Source of the DNA: Pholiota molesta
Lineage: Eukaryota > Basidiomycota > Agaricomycetes > Agaricales > Strophariaceae
Reading direction: 5' to 3'
Assembly (NCBI GenBank): GCA_014925825.1
Contig: JACGCK010000091.1
Coordinates: 122,255-186,254 of the forward strand
Length of the DNA stretch: 64,000 nt
Of the stretch, positions 36,435 to 47,918 are shown in pieces. Within the stretch, counting starts at the first letter, position 1, and each line of letters starts with the position of its first letter. A model generated the notes under the pieces. That model was not told where the DNA came from, did not search any database, and was given only the letters and a program-made list of their open reading frames with translations. A program made the position numbers and the translations under genes.

Positions 36435-36780
36435 CCATAGTACTCCTGGGACGATGGACGAGGTGAGTCGACTGTAGTTGATCTCGTCTACCGCAATGTT
36501 AGTGGAGATGCTCTAGGGGCGTTTCTCGGTGTGATACGTTTCGTTCTCCTGCACTCCGCCTGGCCATTTTTCTGCATCCACGCGCACCTGCACATTCACT
36601 GACCATGTATCTTCAGGACTACTCATCACGCTAGGAAACGCAGTTCCTGCTGGCTTCGACTTTACGCCTTGTGCGCGACCTCAGATTCGCGACGGACGCC
36701 GTCATGGCTCGGCGTCGGTGGTGTGGTTCCAGTGCGTTTTTCGGGCTGGATTCATCGGAACACGAACCTCTAGAAACGCT
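36435..36780 (+). pseudogene. Fragment of the F-box/LRR gene (3' exon)
   Basis: GGACGATGGACGAGGTGAGTCG at about 36450 matches the exon-intron junction of the F-box pseudogene at about 34430 (GATGGACGAGGTACGTTGAC). After a longer intron-like gap, CAGGACTACTCATCACGCTAGG at about 36617 matches the final-exon start at 34502 (GGACCGTCTGATCACACTAGG). The similarity continues through CGACGCCGTCATGGCTCGGCGTCG. The fragment is short and frame-broken. It sits immediately after an importin fragment, so the region is a composite of duplicated pieces. Confidence 0.65.
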
Positions 36781-36936
36781 GCCTAATGCGCCGGAACAGC
36801 GCTACATATTGATACTATTATCAGATACTCAGTCACATCGTCGTGGGCAATATGCAATGACCCGTTATAAGCATGGATTACGCGCGCCATCTATTTTATT
36901 TTCTCAGTCCATATTCCTCTTCGTCCGAAACAGCCC

Positions 36937-37066
36937 GTCTCACGGCGTCCCTACAACACCTATAAAGTCCGTGGCTCCAGGGATGATTGACTTCCTTTCC
37001 CTTGAACGCAGCCTGTCTCCTGGCGTCCCTACAACACGTATAAAGTCCGTGGCTCCAGGGATGATT
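36937..37066. repeat. 52-bp direct repeat, two copies 78 bp apart, upstream of the dehydrogenase
   Basis: A unit of about 52 bp (GTCTC...GGCGTCCCTACAACAC, then TATAAAGTCCGTGGCTCCAG and GGATGATT) occurs at 36937-36988 and 37015-37066 with only three or so differences. Each copy contains a TATAAAG. The pair ends about 210 bp upstream of the dehydrogenase start codon, so it may affect its promoter, though this is only positional inference. Confidence 0.85.
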
Positions 37067-37274
37067 CTTTTCTCAGATATTTCGATCCAACCACGAAAGG
37101 GTGGGTAAGTTGCGAACATTGGTTTCTTTCCTTTGAACGGTTTCAAGTTCTTGGGTTTGCATTCACACATCTATATTTACGTGCATGATGACGAGTTTCC
37201 CAGTCCTCTAAGTAGTATATAAAGCGTGTAACACGCAACACGAATCGGACGCACTTCTGAATACTACTGGTACC

Positions 37275-38413
37275 ATGGCCGACACCACCCCCAGGATCTT
37301 TTTCATAGCCGGTGCAACGCGCGGTTTAGGCACGCAGCTCCTCGTCCTCTGGTGGCGGACGTACCTGTTGACATACTTATATCTCTTTGGCCTTAGGTCT
37401 CGCCTTCGTTGCAGATATCGCCTCCAAGTACCCTTCTGCGATCGTCTATGCGGGCGCGCGCGACCCCGCCAGTTCCGGGGCGTCGGCGCTCGACAAGCTT
37501 GCGGAGAAGTATCCGGGCAGGGTCAGGGTTGTGCGGTATGTCGCTGCGGACGAGGAGGGAAACAGGGCGGTCGCAAAGGACATTCAGAGGGAACATGGGA
37601 GGGTGGATGTGGTGGTCGCCAACGCCGGTATGTGTTGATTGATATAGGGTTCTATCTATCTCAAATCCTGTGCTCATTCGTTCACCAGCCATATGCGGCG
37701 CTTTGGCACCTGTGCACGAGCTCGATATAGACGCGTACAAAGAGCACTTCACCGTACGCTTCCCTCTTCTCGCGTGTCCTTGACATCGAACGTGCCGCAG
37801 CTTACGCCGTGTTTTGATTTTGCCAGGTCAATGTCGTTGGGCCCATCGTCCTGTTTAAAGCGTTTTACCAGCTTCTGAAGGCGAGCGCGGACCCGAAATT
37901 CGTGCCGATCACGAGCATCGGGGGGAGCCTCGTCGCTACTACGTCGTGGCCGTTGCAGGCGACGTGCTATAGCTCTAGCAAGGCCGCGCTGAACTGGGTC
38001 GCGCGGAAGATACATTTTGAGAACGAGTGGCTTGGTGCGTCTTTCGTGATCCGTGACTATATGAAGTTTGAGTTTGATTGAACGCACGTTTGCAACCTGC
38101 TGTGTAGTGTGTTTTCCGCTGTCGCCTGGCGCAGTCGACACAGAGATGCGTACGTCCTCCTTCCCTGCGGACCGTGGGGCATGATGCTGATTAAATGTGC
38201 TCGTAATCATGATGCTCTCTTGCAATATGCCATTCAGTCGGTACGACTATTAAACAGGACAGGACGGGCAGCTTTGGGGTTTCAGTCCGGGAGCACGGTA
38301 CGCAATCACCGGAGGAGACTGCGGATGTGCTTGTCGATCTCATCGTGGCCGCGACGCGCGAGGGTGACGGGGGGCAGTTTGTCCATAGGGATGGGTCGAG
38401 GCTTCCGTGGTGA
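37275..38413 (+). CDS. Short-chain dehydrogenase/reductase (SDR), NAD(P)-dependent
   Basis: Six exons (37275-37329, 37397-37627, 37689-37753, 37827-38034, 38108-38149, 38238-38413) give 258 aa. The Rossmann nucleotide-binding motif is GATRGLG (residues 13-19), followed by the RDP adenine-ribose segment, a VVVANAA strand (about 90-96) and the active site with S147/S151 and Y165-x-x-x-K169 (YSSSK). PGAVDTEM (about 205) follows. The length is normal for a classical SDR and resembles the fungal NorA/ketoreductase-like group that reduces aromatic or polyketide carbonyls; the substrate here is unknown. The first intron (67 bp) must start with GC (GCACGC at 37330) to keep the GxxxGxG motif; a GT alternative would delete two of its residues. 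The protein is cytosolic, with no signal peptide. Confidence 0.9.
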
Positions 38414-38649
38414 TCTTGGAAGTTTGTAAATGGATTGAATTCGTGTGCATGAATAAGAATTGCGGTCAGGGTAAAAAATATCGCGACGACAATCGTGCAT
38501 TTCATTCTAGTTCTAGCAATGACTAAATTACAGTCCTGAGGTGGCTACGGATGCATTCGATAACCTGCCAGCTTATGCGAGCGTAATGAATTCCTGAAAG
38601 ACAACGTCAATGATTTCGTTGATAACACAAAAAAATCATAGCTACTTAC

Positions 38650-38973
38650 TCAAGGAGTGGGCGCGAAGAGTGCGACGCTAGCACACATCGCGGAACAGCT
38701 GCCCAAGGCGGCATTGCATGCCATGATTGCAGCTGGTGCCGCAGGGGCAGCGATGACGGTTCCGAATGTGAAGCCTGCAGCTGCGTAGCAGGCGACGGCG
38801 ACGGTGTTACAGCCTAGGGAGGATGATGAATTGAAGGAACACAGTTTGTGGGAAAGACTCCGCGCTTACCGGTTTGACACAACCCATACGCTATGGGACC
38901 TGCTTGCACGATGGACGTGTTCGCGAGACCGAAGACGAGGGGTGGAAGGAAGGTAAGTAGTGGAGAAGCGCAT
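38650..38973 (-). pseudogene. Small secreted cysteine-containing protein, copy 1, signal peptide frameshifted
   Basis: Exon 1 38973-38870 and exon 2 38813-38650. The C-terminal part is intact and nearly identical to copy 2 (AGPIAYGLCQTG, then ACYAAAGFTFGTVIAAP, ACNAALGSC, ALFAPTP and stop). Exon 1 from the homologous ATG is 104 bp against 100 bp in copy 2. A 4-bp duplication (CTTC within CCTTCCTTCC, near 38950) shifts the frame inside the signal peptide. An in-frame ATG further upstream at 39053 could bypass the shift but would place about 30 polar residues before the hydrophobic core. Probably a recently inactivated paralogue. Confidence 0.75.
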
Positions 38974-40350
38974 ACTGGTAAGGGCCGTAAGGCGAGTTGA
39001 CGAGCTTCTTTGGGAGCTGGATGGTGGGTGTCCGCAGACAAGGACGTGGGCATGGAAGCGATGAGGTTTTATAGCAGCTCCCAAGCTATGCGTGGGACCA
39101 CGCTTTCATAATTGTGTGCATGGCAAGTGTATGGGGACGGCATTGTACTCACAGAAGGGGGTGCTGTTGGACTTCTATATTAGCTGTGTGACTCGTGTCT
39201 TATCTTCTTGACTGATTGATGCTTCGATAGCGTCAGATATACTTTAGTAAAAAGGATGATAAGGCAGAAGGTCGGCATGTTTAGCTAATGCACAGTAATA
39301 TGCCTACCAGGCGGTTTAACCTCAAGTTATCGATAGTGTATTCGCCATGTTATGCCGGCAAACTAGGCGTCTTATACTGTATATTTTTCCATTCCAACAT
39401 CATTTTTGTAGTTCCCACCAGACGAAATAGATGATAACTGGCATGTATGACACATGGGCGGCTAAATCCATCTACGACTCGGAGCTATTTTTAGTATCGT
39501 GCCACCCCACCTCGTTCACTTACATTCGAGAGAGTCAGAGTCCTTCAGTACATTCAGTTCGTCTCCAAACTCTTGCAGAACTGCCGTAATGAAGATCACT
39601 TTCACCATGTTCCAACATTCCTCGGGATGGCCGTTATTGTGAACCATCCGATTGCCAGCTCTCGTCACGATGTTTTCGCAACGTCGCGCGGCGGAGTTCA
39701 TCATGCCTATACATTAGTTTCGTTCGTCAGACGAATATCACGAACTTTATGAAAGCAAGATTTCGACCGATATTCTTGCCACGACCAAAGATGCTATGAT
39801 AATGTTACGCGCGACCGCCTCCCAGCGATTAGTATCGCCTTGATGGCCTCTTGTTTGCTATGTGAACGCACACACCAGATCCCTCTGGAAAATAATATTG
39901 TTGTCGTCGCCCATCGCGCTGTAGACTGAAGCGGGCAAGATACGGCGGTTTATTAGAAGTCGTGCGAATACATGGTCCTTAGATGCACCTCAACTGCTGA
40001 TATATGACGGGCACCCAAGAAATCGTCTCCCAGAAAATAAAGATTTTATTGGCGCATTCAAAAGTATCCTGGAAGCCAGAAAGTTCGAAAGAAGAGCTGT
40101 ACTCTGGCGTACACATAACACAAGCACGGTGGTGCAAGAATTGTGGTCAGGGTAAAAAACATCGTGATGAAAATCGTGCGTTTCTTTCAAGCAATGACAA
40201 ACACGGGGAAGGAAAAAGTACACTAAATTACAATCCTGAGGTAGCTACAGATACATTCGATAACCTGGCAGACTATGCGACGGTAATACAATCCTGAAAG
40301 ATAACGTTAATAATTTGTTTGATAAATTTAACAAAATCATAGTTGCTTAC

Positions 40351-40676
40351 TCAAGGAGTGGGCGCGAAGAGTGCGACACTAGCACACATCGCGGAACAGC
40401 TGCCCAAGGCGGCATTGCACGCCATAATTGCAGCTGGTGCCGCGGGGGCAGCGACGACGGTTCCGAATGTGAAGCCTGCACCGGCGTAGCAGGCGACAGC
40501 GAGGCCGTTGCACCCTAAGACGAATTATAAATAAATAATAATAAAACCCATTCTGTAGATACCACTCGACGCTTACCGGTTTGACATATCCCGTATGCTA
40601 TGGGACCCGCTTGTACGATGGAAGTGCTCGCGAGAGCGAAGAGGAGGGGTGTAGCAAAGGTAGCGGAGAAGCGCAT
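40351..40676 (-). CDS. Small secreted cysteine-containing protein, copy 2
   Basis: Two exons on the minus strand (40676-40577 and 40514-40351) encode 87 aa. An N-terminal signal peptide (MRFSATFATPLLFALASTSI, then VQA) is followed by a mature chain of about 63 residues that starts GPIAYGICQTGCN. The chain is rich in Ala and has cysteines in CQTGC, VACYAGAG, ACNAALGSC and MCASVALF contexts. Similar short proteins with the GPIAYG-CQ-GC opening are common in mushroom genomes and have no established function. The Ala/Gly-rich helical centre suggests a surface-active or membrane-associating peptide, but that is speculation. A 62-bp intron with a GTAAGC donor interrupts the T-G codon pair. A broken paralogue lies 1.7 kb downstream in transcriptional orientation. 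Confidence 0.85.
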
Positions 40677-40759
40677 GTTGGTAAGGTTCTGGGGAGTTGG
40701 ATAGTAAGAATCCGCAGACGAGGATGTGGGCAGGGAAGCAGCTGCGTTGAGGCTTTATA

Positions 40760-43700
40760 ACAGCTCCCAAGACATGCACAGGCCACGCTTTCGTGACTGG
40801 TGTTCATGAAACATGTGCAGGTACTACTGGATTTCTACTTCTATATTTGCTTTGTGACTTGTCTTCTTCCGCTGTTCGCTGACTCTCCGATAGAGTTATA
40901 TAGACTCCCAGAATAATGATCACGCAGAAGGCCAGCATCTCTGTGATTGGTGCATTTAGCTCATGTACACAACAATAGCCCTCTCTGGTCGGCCAAGTCA
41001 TCGATAACGTATTTGCCATCTTATGCCGGCAAACAGAATCGTCTGCTACCATGCTTTTATTCGATTCGTGCAAACTATGTGGATGACAAGTAATTGGCGT
41101 GTATGTTACATTGACACGCGAATTGCATGGGCGGCTAAATCCATCTACGCTATCTTTCTGATTCGGCGCTATTTTTAGTATTGGCCTCCAGCTAGTCACA
41201 TAAGCGTGTAACCATTGACATTCGAGAGAGTCAGAGGACTTCAGATCGTCTCGAACATAGGCGTCACCCTCCGGATGCCTGAGCGCATGATCTCATCCTC
41301 CCACATCGAGGCTCGATGCGCGACATTCCTTCCTCATTTACGTCGTAATCATTCCTCATTCATTGCCATCGCCGCTATGCGCGAACTACAAAAGAGCAAC
41401 GAAACTGAAGATTCATCTCGGCGCATGGGAGTACGAGCATCAAGAGCGCGGAAAGCCAAGCACCAAGTACATCGATGAAGTTGGTGAAGATGTCAAGGCA
41501 GTGTGGATATTCTGTTCCTGAGCGTTCGGCGGTCTTGATGCCCAGCAGCAACAGCGGAAGGTACTGTTAGACTTTCCAGAGCCAGCCTCGCGTTCAGAAG
41601 GAAATGGTTCCATCCGCGGCGCCGTCAAAAGGTCTTGACTGAAGGCGGTAAGCGGTAGAGAAATTTGGCGAATATCTCTTTCAGGGCGGCAACGACTCCA
41701 GGAGGAGATGGGGTGGAGGATATCGTCGAGACATCTGGGGTACCGTATGTGCGTTCTTCGAGGGCCGAATTCTCTGTCTTCCCGTAGTGCGTTCCCGAAT
41801 GACGTATATGAAGGCTGGGCTGAAGGACGAAGTGCTGCACCACCGAGGGAAGGAGGAACGAGTGTGGCGTTCGCTGAAGAGAGGGTCATGATGACGATTG
41901 ACGAGTGTGTCGTGAGTCGGCGCCTTTGGAAGAGGGGTACTTGGATGAAAGGTGATCGCTACCGTCTCGCAGTCAGAAAGGAACCTATCCTTGGTATGTA
42001 TCTAACTCACATTCGCCCGTGTATTTATACCCCACGCCGGATGGTGACTTGACTTGCCCACGGAGGCGCGGCAGTTTGTGTTGGCACGCCTGTTCGTTCG
42101 GCTACAGGCGCCTGTTCGGCATGGGGTAACTCGTCGCGTAGAATCGACTCGAAGGCTGTTAAGCTGAGAGATGCTTCTTCCATTCGCAATATGCGCCACG
42201 CAGACTTATCTCTGACTACCCCTTGCGGCTGAGAGACAGGGTCTATCATACGAAGGAAATGTGAGATGCGTTGAAGACGACGTGAGAAATGGAAACCACG
42301 CACCTATCAGTTTCCTAACAAGATGGCGTTATGTCGCAACAAAGCCCTTTTGTAACCCATCCTGGCTAGGAACAACAAGAGAAGCTAACGTGTTTGGCAG
42401 TTGAGCGGTTTACAGGGTTTACGTGCCATCGTCGTTGTGGAAGAAAGCGTCACAAGGAAGTCACAGGTGTTCAGTCACATATGTGACGCGCAGTGCGCGG
42501 CGTTCTGGCGCTCTTGACTTCAATGTTCTTCTCTTCTTACACTGAAATATGGCATGCAGTTTGTCATCGACCCCTCCTCGAAAGCACTGGTAACATACTC
42601 TACTCATGAAGAGTATGAACTGCGTCGTAATACCCACCAAGACTTGACATCCTAGTGTTCTTGGGCGCCGATATTCGCAATTGGACGATTGGTGCGAGTT
42701 TCAACGTCCTGCTGGCTTACGTCGAAATCCTCGCCTTTGTGTCATTTTTGAGTATCACGCAAAACTCCCCTCTCGAGAATTGTGGTCTAAATTCAATGCA
42801 TCTGGTTCTGCACGCCCACGATTCAGGTACGTACAGATATGGCCAGCTCTCCATCTCCTAACACAACCTCATTGACATGGTAGGATCATGCCCATTGAAT
42901 TACGAAGATTAGAGACTTCCGGGATATACAGGAGGAAGCAGGCAGGAAAATCTTCGAGTCGCATATTGAACAAAACATTTTGGTGCGTTCTTGGTTCCCG
43001 TTTTTCGACTTTTGTCGTATGTGAGCTAACTGGCGGGCACCTCATAATCTGCGACAGCCTACTCTCGCGCAACTCGAAGCTCCTTGCTGTTTTTGGATCG
43101 TCTGCGAGCAACTGACTGTGGAGGTATATTCTGAATTTGCAGTGGAGAGCGAGGCATCGAATCGGACGGATGCTGAAGGGTAGGATAGGGTTGACGAAGC
43201 GAGCAAAGAAATAGGTTCGTTTTATTATTTTTATACCGTATTTATGCTATTGTGTTCTGACTACCACTGGCAATGTTTAACGATGATCTTCATGGGCAGT
43301 CATTCTTGTTCTCGTTGTCTTTGATGGAGTCACAAGGCTTTCGCAAACTCCCACGTCATGATCGAGCGCAGTGTGTGCCCCAAGAGCACCGCGAGCAGTG
43401 TTGTTGAGTCGGCTCTGACTCGGCTCGTGGACGGACGAACACGATCAGATAAAGTTCGAGTTTTTTGCTGGCGATCACGAACCTGCAGTCTACAGATGGT
43501 GACGCGAATTTGGTATCGAAGCTATCGAGTTCTGGCGCGGACGGTTTTTACGTGGGGGATTCAGCAAGCTCATCCGGCGAGCGCTACGAGCACGTGTACG
43601 ACTGTTAGTCGACATCGACACGCAGTTTGTGGCAGCTTGCATCGGGCGACGACCTTGGTACCTCATTAGCTGCTGCGAGCACAGTATCAAATTTCCAGTT

Positions 43701-44098
43701 TTGTTGCGTATCCCGTTTTTCAAATATATAAGACTCTCATAATTCATTTACTTATCTTTCTTGGGGAAACACCAAGTCCGCTCGGTGTAGGCTCAGTTCC
43801 TAAATAATCTGAGTTGTATGGCACATGAAACTGGTCTAAATACAGACCTAGCTAAAAAGTTGCAAACGGGCAACATAATATGCGACAAGATTGAAGAAAA
43901 CCGGAGCTGGAAGATGATGAGATATGCTATGAAAAAATACTGAATACCTACATCTTTTGGTTATAAGCAGATTCGTCTTGAATCCAGAGGTTTAGTGCGA
44001 TGAATGACGTTTGGTGATTCCTGAATGTGGCAAAGGGAGAACCAGTAGAACATGTGCTACCTTAGGCCGATTGAACGAGCTTCAAACGAGCTTTTGAA
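40760..44098. other. Gene-poor stretch with undefined exon-like pieces
   Basis: No complete gene can be assembled. Exon-like pieces on the plus strand include 41395-41515 (frame reading GAWEYEHQERGKP), 41640-41990 (similar to inverted sequence at 59.65-59.98 kb) and 42660-42830 (DDWCEFQRPAGLRRNPRLCV, then FEYHAKLPSRELW), with a GTACGT donor after 42826. The pieces may belong to one decayed or multi-exon gene of unrecognised family, but I could not connect them in frame. The remainder, including 43730-44098, shows nothing. Confidence 0.4.
41636..41985 (+). repeat. Dispersed sequence, inverted copy at 59.65-59.98 kb
   Basis: The segment containing TCAGGGCGGCAACGACTCCAGGAGGAGATGG-type sequence, then CGTCGAGACATCTGG, GTGCGTTCTTCGAGG and TCCCGAATGACGTATATG, recurs on the opposite strand at 59975-59650. 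Both copies also share GAGTCG(G/T)CGCCTTTGGAAGAG and GGATGAAAGGTGATCGC. Both carry long but different open frames. It may be an exon pair of an unrecognised duplicated gene or part of a mobile element. Confidence 0.75.
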
Positions 44099-45811
44099 TT
44101 AAATCAAATCCTCGGAAGGTACACCATCAACCCAAGCTAGCAATCTCAACCGCATAATTTCCCGCGGATTGTGGATGGGCAGAGGAAGCTTCTCTGTGCT
44201 CTGGATTGTACATGTGATCCCCATCACCCTAAGCGCTTGTGCTTCATCGACAAGCGCCCTCTCATCCTGCACACTCCAACTGCTCGGGAGCTGCATGGAT
44301 ATGTTTTTCGGCGGCGGGCCTGGGTAATAACCCATAACAGAGGAACCTGTTACAAACTCGGGATGCTCGACAAGCGAGGCAGCTAAACAGAATGCATGCC
44401 TACGTCTGGCCATGGCGAGAATTGGCCACCCATGGACAGTGCTAAAATCCAGGGAGGAAAGCTTGGGAAGAAGCCTGTATGTCGCTATCTCGTTCGCGGT
44501 AGCGGCGTCGATGTCCAACCCCAATGGTAGGTGAAGGCTTTCGACGTTTGCTATGACTCGAAAAAATTGGGTGAGGACTTCGTATGGTGTCTCGCGATGC
44601 CGGCGTCTGATTTTGAAGCCATCAATTTTGCTAGTAGTCGGTGAATAATCTTCTAAACGGAGATCTCGGAGGGTTTTCGTAGACGCCGCTAATAATTTGG
44701 TATACAGAGCGACGTCCCAATCTTGAAATTGATCATACATCTCAATGTGTAGGCATTGAAGGGCTGGGAGTTGAAGAAGCGAGAATACGCGGTGGTCTCG
44801 GCTCGGAAAAAGCAGCCGTAGGTGTAGCGTTCGTAGTGCATGTATGGTAACACAATGCCTTGAGAGTATAAGATGTGAAGGCATCGGTTTCGTGAATCTA
44901 ACATAGAAATTTCCTTCCAGGAGTTGCCACGTGGAAGCGTGCAAGATTCGTATGAAAACATCGACGGGCATTGCAATCGTTCCAAGGTTCAAGGTGGTCA
45001 TCTGTCTCCACGGGAGCTGGAGATCTATGGGATGGAGGCCGTTTAGAAGATGGAATGTTGCATGACGCAAGCACGGTAAAGTGCGCAAGGCGGTAAAGTC
45101 CAGGCAGTTGGCGAGGGGAAAGGACGAAATCGGGCGTTCCCAGGTGTTGACGAAGCAAATTTCGACGGATTCCAGGATGCTGAAGAGGCCTTCTGCGATT
45201 TTGAGAAATTTGACAACCTCTCTGTTGCCGTGAATCATGCAGCTCAGTGTTTGTATCCGGTGGGCGTGCGGGAGGATGACGGAGTCGACGATGCTGAACG
45301 CCCAGCCGTTGCTCGTCATCTCGAAGGTGATGCACAATGGTGCTGAGCTGCTGAGTTGGGCGCAGAACGCCAGCTGGCGCAGGAGGGGATGGGGTGGATG
45401 GACCGTGCCAGCGCTGGGCGCCATGAAGTGAACACTGCGCCACAAGGAACCTGTTGATCGAACGATGGTGTACCACCGTTTGCATGTGGAGGATAATACA
45501 TGTCGCGGATGCGAAGGGTGCAGTGGAAGGTGAACGGGCTTATAGTCGCAGACGGCTTCGAATATGGCAAGGAGTGTGGTGGTCGAAATTCCAGCGAAGG
45601 GTTCAGAGCGAGTGCTGGCATTGATGAGGACGTTCAATACGGCAGTGACGGTGTCGCTGAATATAATGAGCTGGAGATCGAATAACCTAAGTTCCCGGGC
45701 TGGTGATATTTGTTCAATGGTCGCAAAATGGTCGTTGAAGGACTGAGAAAAGAGTAGTAGTTGTAGTGGGTGTTGGCGTGTGGATTTACGTGGATTTCGA
45801 GTTCCGCGTTC
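44099..45811 (-). CDS. F-box/LRR-like protein, 5' end unresolved
   Basis: A minus-strand open frame of more than 560 codons ends at 44099. Near its start it reads PFAGISTTTLLAIFEAVCDY, then HVLSSTCKRWYTIVRSTGSLWRSVHF, an F-box-like domain (helix, then S-x-T-C-K-R-W and S-x-x-L-W). The body has leucine-rich segments (FTALRTLPCLRHATFHLLNG, LQLPALQCLHIEMYD, VESLHLPLGLDI) as in mushroom F-box/LRR proteins, which are presumed SCF adaptors. There is no in-frame ATG before residue about 150. A splice acceptor (TTTTTTGCAG) at 45812 with a GTACGT donor 68 bp earlier suggests an upstream exon that I could not identify. The start given is the acceptor, so the entry is 5' partial. Confidence 0.7.
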   Translation of the reverse strand, partial: ERGTRNPRKSTRQHPLQLLLFSQSFNDHFATIEQISPARELRLFDLQLIIFSDTVTAVLNVLINASTRSEPFAGISTTTLLAIFEAVCDYKPVHLPLHPSHPRHVLSSTCKRWYTIVRSTGSLWRSVHFMAPSAGTVHPPHPLLRQLAFCAQLSSSAPLCITFEMTSNGWAFSIVDSVILPHAHRIQTLSCMIHGNREVVKFLKIAEGLFSILESVEICFVNTWERPISSFPLANCLDFTALRTLPCLRHATFHLLNGLHPIDLQLPWRQMTTLNLGTIAMPVDVFIRILHASTWQLLEGNFYVRFTKPMPSHLILSRHCVTIHALRTLHLRLLFPSRDHRVFSLLQLPALQCLHIEMYDQFQDWDVALYTKLLAASTKTLRDLRLEDYSPTTSKIDGFKIRRRHRETPYEVLTQFFRVIANVESLHLPLGLDIDAATANEIATYRLLPKLSSLDFSTVHGWPILAMARRRHAFCLAASLVEHPEFVTGSSVMGYYPGPPPKNISMQLPSSWSVQDERALVDEAQALRVMGITCTIQSTEKLPLPIHNPREIMRLRLLAWVDGVPSEDLI

Positions 45812-45883
45812 CTGCAAAAAACAGCGAACCTTAAAGTTACCCTCCGCCTGTTCTGACTCAGAACGAATGAAACGTACCTGCAC

Positions 45884-47600
45884 CTTGGATATATGGAGAA
45901 ATTGGCGGTTTCCGATGTGTAAACTACATGCAGATCCCCAACGGCGACCTTATTTTATGGGAGAAAAAAAAATAGAAGCGCTGAGGAGAAAGGGAAGCCG
46001 AACAACGTGGTAGAAAATGGATGCATCGTTTCCAAAATGGGACTGTATCGTTCCTTATAAAACCAAAAGAGCTCGGATATCCACCAATAACATTTCTTCC
46101 CGATTCCCATTGTCTCTTCTGAGGTGTGGCGGTTGAAAAAATGACACGTTGTAAGTAAATCTACGGCCATGTTTCCGCCCCGATTCTCCTAAGATAGTGG
46201 AATACGATGATGTACAGAGCGTATTAGGCGACCTCACAGTAGTCAGGGCGTTGATTTAGGATTAAATTGACATGAAATTCATGTTCACGATGTATATGTT
46301 CGCAACTTCGCCAAGGCTCGAGTCATTCAACTTCTGTGAGTCGCGCCATCGATTTCTCGCAGGGAAGGTTGAGGATGGACTGAGCAGCGGACAACGTGTC
46401 AATTCATGTGCTCCGATAAAGCGAAATCGTGGATTTATATATAACACTGCTGTGCAGTGAGACGTCTGGTAACAGATAGATGTTCAAGTGCATAACTGAT
46501 GCCAATGTGATTGTAGGCCAAGAACAATATCCAGGTTATCCTGGAACCCCGACGTTGATGGCCATTATGCCCACGTCACCTGCTTCATCGCCCACCTCGA
46601 GTCGTTAGGGCAATTTCAGATCTACGGCAATTTCCATACGCACAAGACAAATACGTGTCTCCTCCTCTAAGATTTAACACCTCTATGTCCGCGGCGTCGA
46701 GTTCTCTAGCGTCGGCACTCAACGAATATGCTGCCGAAGCCGGAGGCTGGTGACCTATGTCCGCGAATACAACTTAATTTAGGCGCCCAGTGTAAAATTT
46801 ACCAACTCACTATTCTACGGCGAGCTGAACCTCGAGTGTCCTCCAAGTTTTCAAGCCGCTAGATGAGAGCATTGCCACAGATATGTGAACGTGTATCTGA
46901 TTTCTCAGGAGCGATAGATTCAGAGTATACGGTGTCGCAGAACTTGAACCCAAAGCTCGCATTGAAGGTGAGATATTTGAGCCGCATTCGCTTCTACTAA
47001 TTGGTATGCATACGGGCGCATTCGATGTGCATTCGATTGTATTCTACCGCATTCCCTCACAGTAAATTTCACTACACATTCGAGTCTGACTAAGTATGTC
47101 GCAGAGGCAGGTCCAGTGTTCAGGTACAATTAAGTAGCTATATTGGAAATACTTAATTCCAAGCCTTCTTAGTGATCGGCGAAACTGAGGACAGGGTATA
47201 CAAAAAGGAAGAGCGGCTTCTGCACGTGATTTGATACGATCCGTGGGTGTTGGACGCGCTGAATGTTGCTGAACTTCAAGGGGTCCGGTCAAAGCTTCTT
47301 GTTTACAACACGTCGAACATTGGTCGAACAATTTTGTTTGTTTGATTACACGTGAAGTACGTACACGTCAGACGATGTACATGTCAGTACACGGCTGGGG
47401 CCATCTATCTTCTGCTTTTGTTTGTCTGTTCGAGAAATCGGCAGTGCGGACGTCGGTCTTTCCGGAGACCTGTAGTTGCTGTCCACGAGTGATATTTGAG
47501 TGATATATGGACCTAGTGGTGGGACATTACAGGGATCAATCACGACCCTGGCGCCTTATAACTTGATGCATGATGTCGGAGACGACGTTGTCCTACCGTC
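45884..47600. other. Intergenic, nothing recognisable
   Basis: About 1.7 kb between the minus-strand F-box-like gene and the importin gene, transcribed divergently. Only short frames lie in this stretch. The region near 46690-46740 reads SAASSSLASALNEYAAEAGG in one frame, but no splice context supports it as an exon. Confidence 0.5.
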
Positions 47601-47918
47601 TGCGTTTTGCGTTGCTGTGCGCGAGTGGCAGCGGTGGAGGTGGACGATGACCGAGGGCGATGGAGGAGGCAGTCGGGGATAGCCGAGGCGATAGAGATAA
47701 GCGGAGCCAGCGCGCCGGCAGCTCCGGCAAGTGACCAAAATTCACACCACCTCTTGCTCGACTTGCTTCTGACCACTGCCTTTTTTTTTGTTCGTTGTTC
47801 TGTTCTATCCCACAAGTGGTTTGTCGACGGTCTCCTCGCTGAGCTCGCTGCCTGTGGACGCACGACTTCATATCGACCGACGACGAACTTGCTAGCAGCC
47901 ACCAAGACAGACACTGCG

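Larger units (their letters stand above)
38458..41245. repeat. Segmental duplication of about 1.1 kb carrying the small secreted protein gene
   Basis: Unit 1 (about 38458-39550) and unit 2 (about 40138-41245) share the 3' flank (GGTCAGGGTAAAAAA, then ATTCGATAACCTG), both exons and the intron site of the small gene, and its 5' flank, up to the motif ACATTCGAGAGAGTCAGAG at 39522 and 41218. The start codons are 1703 bp apart. Coding exon 2 is much better conserved than the flanks. Confidence 0.88.

Noticed and set aside
42600..43130. Possible multi-exon gene (DDWCEFQRPAGLRRNPRLCV frame with a GTACGT donor)
   Set aside because: It looks exon-like, but I could not find in-frame partners or a family. 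I noted it in the region entry rather than calling it as a gene.
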